This document shows positions 50,863 to 61,527 of a stretch of 64,000 nt of DNA, one piece after another. Every line of letters starts with the position of its first letter. Within the stretch, counting starts at the first letter, position 1. The DNA is from Vreelandella sulfidaeris (lineage in GTDB: Bacteria > Pseudomonadota > Gammaproteobacteria > Pseudomonadales > Halomonadaceae), in contig AP019514.1 in NCBI GenBank assembly GCA_007182875.1, positions 372,001 through 436,000 on the forward strand, given 5' to 3'. A model generated the notes under the pieces. The model was not told where the DNA came from. It ran no database searches and worked only from the letters and a program-made list of their open reading frames with translations. Made by a program: the position numbers and the translations under genes.

Positions 50863-51961
50863 ATGTTGGAAACCAATCCGATTCACAACCAGCTCAAGGA
50901 CCTGTCTGAGCGGACAGACGTTCTTAGGGGGTATCTTTGACTATGCCGAAAAGAAAGATCGGCTAGAAGAAGTTACCCGCGAACTGGAAGACCCCAATGT
51001 CTGGAACGATCCAGACTACGCGCAGAAGTTAGGTAAAGAGCGCGCCTCCCTCGAAGCCATCGTGGCGACCATTGATGATCTTGAGCAGGGCCTGGGCGAT
51101 AGCCGGGATCTGCTAGAACTGGCTGAAATGGAAGAGGACGAAGGCACTGTCGAAGAAGTACGTCAAGAACTGGATAGCATGCAGGCCGCGTTAGAAAAGC
51201 TAGAGTTTCGGCGCATGTTTTCCGGTGATATGGACCAAAATAACGCTTATTTGGATATTCAGTCCGGCTCCGGTGGTACAGAGGCGCAGGATTGGGCCAA
51301 TATTTTGCTGCGCATGTATCTGCGCTGGGCGGAGAGCCACGGCTTCAAAGCCGATATCACCGAGATCTCGGCGGGCGAAGTGGCGGGCATCAAATCGGCG
51401 ACGGTACACGTTCAGGGCGACTACGCTTTTGGTTGGCTGCGCACCGAAACCGGTGTGCACCGCCTTGTACGTAAAAGCCCGTTTGATTCCGGCGGCCGTC
51501 GGCATACCTCGTTTGCCTCGGTATTTTTGTCGCCAGAAATTGACGATAGCTTCGAGGTAGAGATTAACCCCTCGGATTTGCGCGTTGATACTTACCGCTC
51601 TAGCGGCGCGGGCGGCCAGCACGTTAATACCACCGATTCAGCAGTGCGGATTACCCACGAGCCGACCGGCATTGTCGTGGCCTGCCAAGGCCAGCGCAGC
51701 CAGCATGCTAACCGCGACTTTGCCATGAAGCAGTTAAAAGCGCGGCTGTGGGAACACGAAATGCAAAAGCGCAACGCCGCTAAGCAGGAGGCTGAAGACT
51801 CCAAAGCTGATATCGGCTGGGGCAGCCAGATTCGCTCTTACGTGCTGGATGATCAGCGCATCAAGGATCTGCGCACCAGCGTGCAGTCCAGCAACTGCGA
51901 TAAAGTGCTCGACGGGGATATTGATCAATTTATCGTCGCTAGCTTGAAGCAAGGTTTGTAA
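50863..51961 (+). CDS. prfB: Peptide chain release factor 2 with programmed +1 frameshift
   Basis: Reads UAA and UGA. The first 25 codons ([20 protein letters not shown]..) end at an in-frame TGA at 50938-50940 and continue in +1 as [12 protein letters not shown]. Later: [20 protein letters not shown], and the peptidyl-hydrolysis loop [17 protein letters not shown] with the GGQ. The codon-recognition SPF-type region lies in the [16 protein letters not shown] segment. Corrected length is about 365 residues, as in E. coli. The frameshift here is genuine and autoregulatory. Followed by lysS as in E. coli. Confidence 0.97.
50926..50941 (+). promoter_or_regulatory. RF2 programmed frameshift site
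   Basis: Shine-Dalgarno-like AGGGGG (50926-50931), three bases, then CTT TGA C (50935-50941). The stop is codon 26, the same place as in E. coli prfB. When RF2 is scarce the ribosome pauses at the UGA and slips +1. Confidence 0.96.
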
Positions 51962-51995
51962 TCTTTTTAGCGTTTGAACATGAACAGGGTGCCCC

Positions 51996-53506
<1,511 letters not shown>

Positions 53507-53589
53507 ACCATTCAATAGCGGATGAAAAGTTGGTAAGGGCGCGTTATAGCGCCCATAATGGTCAACGTTTCGACGGCGAGGAGAATCCC

Positions 53590-53976
53590 ATGAAACTGCT
53601 TAATCGCTCCGCACTGAGCGTCAGGCCGACCCAGCCCTTTGTGGACTGGATCAACGCGCTGGAACCCACCATGGGAGACGACGACCTGACCCTGGACGAC
53701 GTCGAACGTGAAAGTACCATTTACCTGATTCCAGAGATGGACACCCCAGAGGCGCTGGAAACCTTTGTGCGTGATCGCTACGTGGAAATTCTCGAGACTG
53801 AACTACGCGCTTGGGAAGAGGATGAGCGCCAGTGGCCAGATAAGATCGATTGGTCGCTGTTTCAAGAATTTGTGCGCGTCGAGCATAGCTATCTAGCGAT
53901 CGATTTGGACGACGAAACAGCCCTTGAAATTTCTGAAGTCGATGATGCCCTGCTACTCGACAGTGAACAGGATTAG
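53590..53976 (+). CDS. Acidic hypothetical protein
   Basis: 128 residues, intact, about one quarter Asp plus Glu, no membrane segment. It begins MKLLNRSALSVRPTQPFVDW and ends in a very acidic tail (DDALLLDSEQD). Proteins like this are common in Halomonas and Pseudomonas genomes, but I know no function. AGGAGAATCCC is a good RBS. It follows lysS by 83 bases and precedes a strong terminator, so it may be the end of the prfB-lysS transcript. Confidence 0.75.
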   Translation: MKLLNRSALSVRPTQPFVDWINALEPTMGDDDLTLDDVERESTIYLIPEMDTPEALETFVRDRYVEILETELRAWEEDERQWPDKIDWSLFQEFVRVEHSYLAIDLDDETALEISEVDDALLLDSEQD

Positions 53977-54046
53977 CGTGCTAATATTTTAAGCAAGCTA
54001 ATTTCTGCCTGCGCGGCTGTTTAATGACAGTTAGCGAGCGTACTTC

Positions 54047-54074
54047 GAAACCGGCTTAGGCCGGTTTCTTTGTT
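54047..54074 (+). terminator. Intrinsic terminator
   Basis: GAAACCGGC / GCCGGTTTC (9 bp) with loop TTAG, then TTTGTTTT. 70 bases after the acidic protein's stop. Confidence 0.92.
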
Positions 54075-54146
54075 TTAAAATCATTTGCTGGAAGAAAATT
54101 GTGTTGATCGTTTTGTTTAGCAACACGCCTGCCTAGGAACTTTTGC

Positions 54147-55548
54147 ATGCGATTGTTTGAAACCCGTCCCGGTGACGATGGACTGCCTGGGCCCGAACGT
54201 GCCTTGGCCGTGCTGGCGCTAGTGACCGGCACCTTAATGGCGGTGGTCGACACCACCATGATCAATTTAGCCCTGCCCACCATCGCTGCGGATTTAAACG
54301 TGTCGGCCTCCCGTGCCGTTTGGATTACTAACCTTTTTCAGGTTGTCTGTGCCGCGTTTTTGCTCGTATTTGCAGGCATCAGTGAATTGATCACGCGTCG
54401 TAGGCTCTACCTATTTGGACTGGCCACCTTTGTCGTTGCGGCACTGGGGCTGCGCTATCGCGTAATCTGGAAACGCTGCTGGTATTTCGCGCCTTTCAGG
54501 GACTAGGCGCTGCGGCCACGCTATCGATTGGCCCATCGCTCTATCGCGCTATTTTTCCCTCGCGCCTATTGGGCAGCGCCCTTGGCTTGAGTGCCTTGGT
54601 GGTAGCCGGCGGCTACGCTGCCGGGCCCACGTTAAGTGGCGTTATTCTATCATTCGCCGACTGGCCCTGGCTGTTTGCCATCAATGTGCCGCTGGGCCTC
54701 TGCTCGCTATGGCTGGCCAAGCGCGCCTTGCCACATGAGGTGCGTAGGCAAGGCAGCTTCGATGTGGCTGGGGCGTTGCTCTCAATCGTGATGCTGGCGA
54801 GCTTTTTATCGCCATGGACGCCGTCAGTCACGCAGCGCCCATTTGGCAAAGCGGTGGCTGGGCGCTACTGGCGGTGCTGGCCAGTGGCGGGTTTATTGCA
54901 CGCCAGCGTCGTGCGCCTTATCCACTGCTGCCGCTCAGTGTGTTTGCCGAGCCACGCTTTACGCTGGCGGTTTCTGCCTCAGGGCTCGCCTTTATAGGTC
55001 AGGGCCTTACGTTTGTGGCGCTGTCGTTTTTCTACCAGGAGCAGATGGGGTTTTCACCGCTGGAAACCGCTTGGCTATTCACTCCCTGGCCGCTAGCGAT
55101 CATGCTTGTTGGCCCCATCGCCGGACGCCTAGCCGATCGCATTAATCCCAGTATTCTCTCCAGCACAGGGCTTGGGCTGCTGATTGTCGGCTTGATTGCG
55201 CTGGCGCTAGTGGATGAATCGACCGGTGTGGCAGGTAGCTTATGGCGCACCGCGTTATGCGGCATTGGGTTTGGGCTGTTCCAGCCACCCAATAACCGCG
55301 AAATGATGGGCAGCCTGCCGCCGGAGCGCAGCGCCAACGTCTCTGGCGTGATGAGCACTACACGCACCGTGGGGCAGTCGTTTGGCGTGGCCCTAGTCGG
55401 CGCTGCGCTGGCGCTGGGTTGGCCTGTCCAGGTAACGCTCTGGTTGGGGGCGGGGACGACGCTACTGGCGCTTTTAGCAAGCGTGGCACGTATGCCGCTG
55501 GCAAGACGCGCCTTGCACGCTCGTCGGGCATCGTCTACGGAGCAGTAA
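54147..55548 (+). CDS. MFS drug/proton antiporter (DHA2, 14-helix type), two frameshifts
   Basis: About 467 residues with roughly 14 hydrophobic helices. Helix 1 motif D1 ALVTGTLMAVVDTTMINLALPTIAADL is the DHA2 signature. Helix 5 motif C-like GGYAAGPTLSG; later LFAINVPLGLCSL. Breaks near 54460 and near 54800. Relatives export quaternary ammonium compounds, bile salts or antibiotics; the real substrate is not evident. No adjacent regulator is seen. Confidence 0.87.
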
Positions 55549-55589
55549 GCGCGTACAATAAAACGGTTTGTGATCTCAAGGAGAACCCC

Positions 55590-55877
55590 ATGACGCTGCA
55601 GACACAGATTGAGCAGAAATTAGCGGCACTAGCGCCCGACGTGCTGCAGGTTGAAAACGAAAGCCACATGCACAATGTGCCCGCCAATTCTGAAACGCAC
55701 TTTAAAGTGACGCTGGTGAGCGATAGCTTTGACGGCCTGATGCCGGTCAAACGCCATCAAAAGATATATGCGCTGTTGGCCGATGAGCTGTCAGGCCCGG
55801 TTCATGCCTTGGCGATGCATCTCTATACGCCTAGCGAGTGGCAGGCACGTGGCGGTGAACGCCCTAATTCTCCCTAA
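55590..55877 (+). CDS. BolA-family protein
   Basis: 95 residues. BolA fold with HMHNVPANSETHFKVTLVSDSF, then KRHQKIYALLADEL and a conserved His in VHALAMHLYTP. BolA proteins bind [2Fe-2S] glutaredoxins and may act as regulators of iron and envelope functions. AAGGAGAACCCC before ATG 55590. It is closer to BolA than to the shorter IbaG (YrbA). Confidence 0.9.
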   Translation: MTLQTQIEQKLAALAPDVLQVENESHMHNVPANSETHFKVTLVSDSFDGLMPVKRHQKIYALLADELSGPVHALAMHLYTPSEWQARGGERPNSP

Positions 55878-55895
55878 CTGTCGCGGCGGCGGAAA

Positions 55896-56796
55896 GTGAA
55901 CCAGGAAGTTATTCGGCGCCACTATTTGGAGGCCATGGGCATTACCGCCTGGGCCTCGAAATACCAGTTGCCTAATGCGCTGCCTACGCAGGCCTGTGAG
56001 TGGGAGGAGTCTACGCCTGCCCCGATGCCCCCACGCGAACGGCTTCAGGCATTGCTGGATGATGCCCCCTGCGCCAAGGCGACAAGCGCCTGAGTCTCAG
56101 CCAGCCGAGGCTATCGCTTCGCCCTCGGCGGTACGCGCACTGTTGTTGAATGAGTTGAAAGATAAATCCGGTTCAGAAAAACAGGGCCAGGTAAAACAGA
56201 ACCACGTGAAGCAAAGCCAAGCCAAGCAGGTTGATGCTCAATCTGTTACGGCTGAGCCCGCTGTTGATGTAACACCCGCTGCACCAGCCAAGCCCCTTAA
56301 GTTCTCCCTTTCCTGTCTATGCCTTAATGGCCGCTGGTTGGTACTACAGGCGGGCAAAATGAGTTCGCTTGAACAGCAGCTACTTGCCAACCTGCTGCAT
56401 GCCGCCGGTATTCAGCAGAGCGAATTGCCAGAAGTAACGCACTTTACGTGGCCGCAAATGGCCAATGCCTTTGCCGTTGAGGATCCGCTTGATGAAGCGC
56501 GTGAAGGCCTAGCGGCCTTTATTGCGGGTCGTGTTAGTCGTCAGGACTGGCAGCTTGAGCGGCTACTTTGGTGGGGAGAACTCGGCGCTGAGCAAGCGCC
56601 GCTGGATCGTATACTGAACGTGAGCGAAGACCAGAGCCATACGCTCTCGCTACCTGTGTGGCAAGGGCCAGCCCTTGGTTCGCTGCTTGACGGTACCACC
56701 AGCAAGCGTGAACTGTGGCCAGCACTGCAAGCGCTAAGCCAGCAATGGAAGAATGATAATTCGACAATCACTGAGCCAACAATTGATGGTCACTGA
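55896..56796 (+). CDS. holD: Putative DNA polymerase III psi subunit (HolD-like), one frameshift
   Basis: About 300 residues. It lies directly before rimI, like holD in E. coli (holD-rimI). The N-terminal 25 residues YLEAMGITAWASKYQLPNA recall the psi N-terminal peptide QLGITQWSLRRPGAL, which binds the clamp loader. Near the end WQGPALGSLLDGTTSKRELW mirrors psi VASPALTDLRANPTARAALW. The middle is a low-complexity Gln/Lys/Ala linker (about residues 65-125), so the protein is twice as long as E. coli psi (137). The frame breaks near 56070 (five C for four). GTG start at 55896, weak RBS. The stop overlaps the rimI start region by 11 bases. Confidence 0.6.
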
Positions 56797-57236
56797 ATTG
56801 AACATTGAGCATCTAGGCTTGCTGACGGCACTTGAGCGTCAGGCGCTAAGCGGTGCCTCCGACTCACAAATGCTTGAAGCGCTGGGTAATGACGATGCCT
56901 GTGTGCTGGGCTGGTGGCAGAAGGGGGGAATTGCAGGGCTACGCCATTGTGACAAGGTTACCGTTTGAAGCAGAACTGCAGGCGATCGGGGTCTTGCCTG
57001 AATGCCGGCGAAGTGGCGCGGGCTTAGCGTTGATGGAAGCCGTTTTAGCGAAGGCTAAAGGCTGGTCAAGTGAGCGGCTATTGCTGGAAGTGCGGGTGGG
57101 TAATCTGAGCGCTATTCGGCTCTATAAGCGCAGCGGTTTTGGCGAAGATGGGGTCCGCAAGGGCTACTATCCACCGCTACCGTCGCAAGCTGCAGCCGGA
57201 CGTGAGGATGCGCTGCTGATGTCCCAGGTGCTTTAG
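56786..57236 (+). CDS. rimI: Ribosomal protein S18 N-acetyltransferase RimI, one frameshift
   Basis: GNAT acetyltransferase of about 150 residues. The acetyl-CoA binding loop is reduced to the pattern QAIGVLPECRRSGAGLALMEAVL, followed by LLLEVRVGNLSAIRLYKRSGF, both typical of RimI. The frame breaks near 56926-56930 (six G for five). Start ATG 56786 (MVTELNIEHL) overlaps the end of the holD-like gene. E. coli RimI is 148 residues. Confidence 0.92.
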
Positions 57237-57260
57237 GGCAACAGCGCATTTGTCCTGAAG

Positions 57261-57455
57261 TTAGGACGTGCTGGAGGTTTCCAGGCTCTCAAATTTGCTT
57301 AGTAGGCCATTGAGGCGACGCTCCCACTCTTCACGCTCCTCTTTGAGCTTGGCGTTTTCACCGCGTAGCTCTTCATTTTCCAGTTTCATCATTTCCAGCG
57401 CGTCAACGGTATCAGTGACTTTCTGTTCAAGCTGATTAAAGAGTTCCAGGCTCAT
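57261..57455 (-). CDS. zapB: Cell division protein ZapB
   Basis: 64-residue all-helical coiled-coil protein: MSLELFNQLEQKVTDTVDAL..ENEELRGENAKLKEEREEWERRLNGLLSK. It matches E. coli ZapB (81 residues) in its start MSLEVFEKLEAKV and its WQERLQALL end. Part of the Z-ring/MatP network. ATG 57455 has GGAGG; the longer start at 57467 is not needed. Confidence 0.9.
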   Translation of the reverse strand: MSLELFNQLEQKVTDTVDALEMMKLENEELRGENAKLKEEREEWERRLNGLLSKFESLETSSTS

Positions 57456-57565
57456 GTATGCCTCCATAGCGTAAGAATGAGAACCAAACTAGGTAATAAA
57501 AAAGTGCCCAAAAAAACAAGCCAAAAGCTTGCCACTAAGAACGAATGAGGCGAGCGTAACGCCAC
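57452..57565 (-). CDS. Putative 37-residue membrane peptide overlapping zapB
   Basis: GTG start; MALRSPHSFLVASFWLVFLG followed by a hydrophobic segment rich in Leu, Phe and Val, ending TLWRHT and TGA. The stop overlaps the zapB start as ATGA. One transmembrane helix is likely. There is no clear ribosome binding site before the GTG, and the coding sequence is T-rich, so a chance ORF remains possible. It begins 24 bases after the rsmD stop. Confidence 0.4.
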   Translation of the reverse strand: MALRSPHSFLVASFWLVFLGTFLLPSLVLILTLWRHT

Positions 57566-57588
57566 TGCCGCGTGTCGGCAAGCGCTGT

Positions 57589-58209
57589 TTACAGCGGGTG
57601 GCGTTGATAAAGCCGTGCAGTGCTTTCGCCAGCCTGGGTTTCCCGGTATAGCTGCCAGTTGGTGGGCACGTTTGGTGACAGCGACGTCTCGGTTTCGAGG
57701 TAAATTATGGCATCTTCGCTTAGCCAGCCACCAGCCTCTAGCGCAGAGCAACAGGGGTCGGCCAGCTGCTGATGAAAAGGCGGATCGAGAAATACCAGCG
57801 TATAGGGTTTGGCTGGGCGCGTCAGGTAGGCTTGAACATCGTTAACATGCACCGCGCTTGCGGTAATATTGAGCGATGCCAGATTGGTCGACAACTGCGC
57901 CGCTACCCGCGGGTCGCGCTCGACGAAATCGACACACGCCGCGCCGCGTGAGACTGCTTCAATGCCAAGCGAGCCAGTACCAGCAAACAAATCCAGTACC
58001 TGTTGGCCGTAAAGCTGTTGGCCTAGCCAGTTGAACAGCGTTTCACGCACGCGGTCTGGGGTTGGACGCAAGCCTGGGCTATCCAACACCGGCAACTGAC
58101 GGCGGCGGAACTCACCGCCGATGATGCGTAACTTACCAAGTGGTTTGCCCGCCCGGTGAGCAGTTGTGCGTCGGGAAGAGGATGAACGGGAGGAGCGTTG
58201 TTTTGTCAT
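57589..58209 (-). CDS. rsmD: 16S rRNA (guanine966-N2)-methyltransferase RsmD
   Basis: About 206 residues, intact. A basic Ser/Arg-rich N-terminus, then LRIIGGEFRRRQLPV, RPTPDRVRETLFNWL, VLDLFAGTGSLGIEAVSRGA (SAM site), VERDPRVAAQLSTNL and the catalytic LDPPF (NPPY-type). The ATG at 58209 lies only seven bases after a candidate -10 TACAAT on the minus strand, without an RBS. Divergent from ftsY, as in E. coli. Confidence 0.94.
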   Translation of the reverse strand: MTKQRSSRSSSSRRTTAHRAGKPLGKLRIIGGEFRRRQLPVLDSPGLRPTPDRVRETLFNWLGQQLYGQQVLDLFAGTGSLGIEAVSRGAACVDFVERDPRVAAQLSTNLASLNITASAVHVNDVQAYLTRPAKPYTLVFLDPPFHQQLADPCCSALEAGGWLSEDAIIYLETETSLSPNVPTNWQLYRETQAGESTARLYQRHPL

Positions 58210-58297
58210 GCTGTGGATTGTAGCGGGCTGTTTATCCAAAGTCTTGGTTGGCGGTGGTAGGATGGTCACAATGTTCACCTTTTTAGTTGGATGCCCC

Positions 58298-59636
58298 ATG
58301 TTTAGTTTCTTAAAACGTAAAAAAAAGCACGATTCTCAGGAAAAGCCACAAGATCAGCGGGACCCTAACGATTTACCTAGCTCTCCGGAAGAGGCGCCCA
58401 CAGTTGAGCCTACGAGGCCTGAAGTGGAGCCCGAGCCTACTAAGCCTGAAGTAGAGCCCGAACCTACTAAGCCCGAAGTGGAGCCCGAACCTACTAAGCC
58501 TGAAGTAGAGCCCGAGCCCGTTAAGCCCGAAGTGGAGCCCGAACCTACTAAGCCTGAGGTGGAGCCCGAGCCCGTTAAGCCCGAAGTGGAGCCCGAACCT
58601 ACTAAGCCTGAAGTAGAGCCCGAGCCTACGAAGCCCGAAGTAGAGCCAGAGCCCGTTAAGCCTCAAGAAAAACCAGTGGCTGAAAAGGGGTGAGCAGAAA
58701 GGCTGGTTTGCGCGTATCAAATCAGGCCTTGGGAAAACCCGCGCTAATCTCACCGACGGTATCGCCGATCTGTTTTTAGGTAAAAAGCAGATTGATGATG
58801 AGCTGCTGGAAGATCTGGAAACGCAGCTATTATTAGCCGATGTCGGTATTGAGGCGACTACCGAGATTATCGGGCGCTTGGAAGCGCGCGTCTCGCGCAA
58901 AGAGCTAAACAACCCCGAAGCGCTCTACCGTGGTCTGCAAGAAGAGTTATCCACAATGCTGGCACCGGTTGCCAAGCCGCTTGTGCTTGAGAAGGCAGGC
59001 ACAGGTCCGTTTGTCATTTTAGTCGTCGGTGTTAACGGTGTGGGCAAGACGACCACCATTGGCAAACTCACCCAGCGCTTTCAGCGTGAGGGCAAAAGCG
59101 TCATGTTGGCTGCCGGTGATACCTTCCGTGCGGCGGCTGTAGAGCAGCTCAAAGTATGGGGTGAACGTAATCGCGTGCCGGTGATTGCCCAGCACACCGG
59201 CGCTGATAGTGCATCAGTCATTTACGATGCGGTCGCGGCTGCCAAGGCGCGTGGTGTTGATGTGCTAATTGCCGACACCGCCGGGCGGCTGCATAACAAA
59301 AGCCACCTGATGGAAGAGTTGAAAAAGTCCATCGCGTGATGCAAAAGCTAGATGACACAGCGCCTCATGAAGTCATGCTTGTGCTGGATGCGGGCACCGG
59401 ACAAAACGCTATTTCCCAAGCCAGCACTTTTAATGACGCTGTGCCGGTCAGCGGGATTACGCTGACCAAGCTAGACGGTACTGCCAAAGGCGGCATTATT
59501 TTGCGCTCGCTAAACAGCTGGAAACCCCCATTCGCTTTATCGGCGTGGGGAGGGCATCGACGATCTACGCCCCTTCGAGGCCAATGATTTTGTCCACGCA
59601 TTATTTGACCGCCAAGGGGACGATGCTAGCGCATGA
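58298..59636 (+). CDS. ftsY: SRP receptor GTPase FtsY, frame broken
   Basis: Membrane-associated receptor of SRP. Basic N-terminus [10 protein letters not shown], then a Pro/Glu-rich acidic A domain made of nine 9-residue repeats (58412-58654), then the N and G domains: [35 protein letters not shown] (G1), [24 protein letters not shown] and [10 protein letters not shown]. Breaks near 58690 (KG then stop), near 59325-59335, and near 59508. The end is [20 protein letters not shown]. Ends in ATGA overlap with ftsE. Confidence 0.95.
58412..58654 (+). repeat. 27-bp tandem repeat (nine copies) in ftsY
   Basis: Nine head-to-tail copies of a 27-base unit coding (T/V)(K/R)PEVEPEP; copies differ only at silent or Thr/Val positions. 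A candidate VNTR inside the acidic domain. Confidence 0.95.
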
Positions 59637-60301
59637 TCGCCTTTGAGCATGTGGGAAAGCGCTACGGCGGCCGCTTTGAAGCGTTAGCGCATCTTAACTT
59701 CCGTGTTGCCCGTGGCGAGATGGTATTTCTTACTGGCCACTCGGGGGCAGGGAAGAGCTCACTACTGCGTTTGGTTATGCGTCTTGAAAAGCCTAGCCGC
59801 GGGCGCGTCGTCGTGGCGGGGCACGATATTGCCCAACTGCACGCCAGCCAAGTGCCTTTCTATCGACGCCAAATTGGTGTGGTCTTTCAGGATCATCAAC
59901 TGTTGTTTGATCGCAATATTTTTCACAATGTCTCGCTGCCGTTGGAGATCCAGGGGGTTGAGCCCCGTGAAGCTGCCCGTCGAGTGCGCGCCGCCTTGGA
60001 TAAGGTGGGATTGCTACATCGTGAAAAAGCGCTGCCTATAGAGCTGTCTGGCGGTGAGCAACAACGTGTCGGCATTGCTCGCGCAGTGGTCAATAAGCCT
60101 GCATTGCTACTTGCCGACGAGCCCACAGGCAACCTCGATCCCCAGCTATCTGCGGATATTATGGCGCTGTTCGAAGATTTTAACCGGATTGGTACGACGG
60201 TAATGATTGCCAGCCACGATTTGGCCCTTATTGCTCGGCTACGCCATCGGATCCTGCGTTTAAGCGATGGTCGGCTGGTGGCCGATGAGGGGGCCTTGTG
60301 A
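59633..60301 (+). CDS. ftsE: Cell division ATP-binding protein FtsE
   Basis: 222 residues, intact. Walker A TGHSGAGKSSLL, signature LSGGEQQRV, Walker B LLLADEPTGNLD, and the H-loop SHDLALI. Works with FtsX at the septum to control cell-wall hydrolases. Starts with ATGA overlap to ftsY and overlaps ftsX by four bases (GTGA). Confidence 0.96.
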   Translation: MIAFEHVGKRYGGRFEALAHLNFRVARGEMVFLTGHSGAGKSSLLRLVMRLEKPSRGRVVVAGHDIAQLHASQVPFYRRQIGVVFQDHQLLFDRNIFHNVSLPLEIQGVEPREAARRVRAALDKVGLLHREKALPIELSGGEQQRVGIARAVVNKPALLLADEPTGNLDPQLSADIMALFEDFNRIGTTVMIASHDLALIARLRHRILRLSDGRLVADEGAL

Positions 60302-61341
60302 AACATTCCGTCACGCCAAAGCGCCGACAGGGAGCTGCACTAAAAGCGCCGCGTAAAGCCGCTGCCAAGCCAGCCGTCGAAAAGGTCTCACAGCGGGGCG
60401 CAAAGTCTCAGCAAACGCGCTTCTCCAGCCGCCTGCGTGCCTGGGGTCGTCATCACCGCAGTATGGCGTGGGATAGCTTTCAGCGTTTAGTACGCTACCC
60501 GCTGGGAAACTTGCTGACCATGTTAGCCATTGCCATTGCGCTAGTGCTGCCCGCTGCACTGTGGTTGACCTTGGACAGTGCCCGCCTACTGGATGCCGAA
60601 CTCGATGAGAGCGCTACCCTGACGGTTTACCTGGAGCTGAGCACAGATGACGCTCAGGCAAGCCGTATCGAAGAGGCAGTCAGCGCCGAGCCGAGTGTAC
60701 TTGAGACACAGATGATCAGTGCTGAGCAGGGCATGGCAGAGTTTCAGCAGTCGCTGGGGCTCGATGATGCGTTGGCGGGCCTGGATAGTAATCCGCTTCC
60801 CATCAGTATTGTGGTACGGCCGGAAAGCGTTGACCCGGGGACCATGCAGCAACTGGCCAATACGCTGGAAGTACTCTCGGGTGTCGATGAGGTACGCGTC
60901 GATTTAGCCTGGGTGGAGCGGTTAAGAAACTTAGCCGAGTTAGGGCGGCGTGTTGCGCTAGCGCTGGGCGCGTTGTTTGGTCTAGGGGTATTGCTGGTGG
61001 TCGGCAATACGATTCGCCTGTCAGTGGAGAGTCGTCGCCGGGAAATCGAAGTGGTGATGCTGATTGGCGCTACCCATGCTTTTGTAAGGCGACCGTTCCT
61101 ATATAGCGGTGCTTGGTATGGCGTTGGTGGCGGTTTATTGGCGTTAGCACTGTTGAGTATGGGCAATCATTGGCTATCATTACCCGTGGCTGCATTAGCG
61201 GCGAGTTATGGTGCTAGCTTCTCATTGCCCCAACTCGACGTGACAGGCTCTACAATTCTGCTATCTTGCAGTACACTACTGGGCTGGTTGGGTGCTTGGT
61301 TGGCGGTAACTCGCCACCTCTCAAGTATTCGGCCAAGATGA
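60298..61341 (+). CDS. ftsX: Cell division protein FtsX
   Basis: 347 residues, intact. A long basic cytoplasmic N-terminus, four membrane helices (LGNLLTMLAIAIALVLPAAL, VALALGALFGLGVLLVVGN and two near the end) and a large periplasmic loop carrying the ECD. Motif RREIEVVMLIGATHAFVRRPF is typical. GTG start 60298. Binds EnvC-type activators of amidases. Confidence 0.94.
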   Translation: MKHSVTPKRRQGAALKAPRKAAAKPAVEKVSQRGAKSQQTRFSSRLRAWGRHHRSMAWDSFQRLVRYPLGNLLTMLAIAIALVLPAALWLTLDSARLLDAELDESATLTVYLELSTDDAQASRIEEAVSAEPSVLETQMISAEQGMAEFQQSLGLDDALAGLDSNPLPISIVVRPESVDPGTMQQLANTLEVLSGVDEVRVDLAWVERLRNLAELGRRVALALGALFGLGVLLVVGNTIRLSVESRRREIEVVMLIGATHAFVRRPFLYSGAWYGVGGGLLALALLSMGNHWLSLPVAALAASYGASFSLPQLDVTGSTILLSCSTLLGWLGAWLAVTRHLSSIRPR

Positions 61342-61426
61342 TTTGGCACAATAGCTAGCGACGCGAGTACTTTGTGTACACGGTAAGGCGGGGCGATAGG
61401 CAGGTCAGTGCAGCTTCGTAGGAACC

Positions 61427-61455
61427 TTGTCCTCACGATAAGGTCTTAGTAATAC
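61427..61455 (+). promoter_or_regulatory. Candidate promoter of rpoH
   Basis: TTGTCC (61427-61432), 17 bases, TAATAC (61450-61455). Nearby TGTGTACA (61373-61380) is a short palindrome. The gap between ftsX and rpoH (61342-61527) shows no gene. Confidence 0.3.
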
Positions 61456-61527
61456 AGAGTTATTGTAATAGGTTATTGATAACGTGCTACGTCAACCACG
61501 ATGGGTTACAGGGGAGACCACCTGCAC

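Noticed and set aside
58412-58654. Regular direct repeats that could suggest a CRISPR array
   Set aside because: The units are contiguous without spacers and encode an in-frame protein repeat of FtsY.
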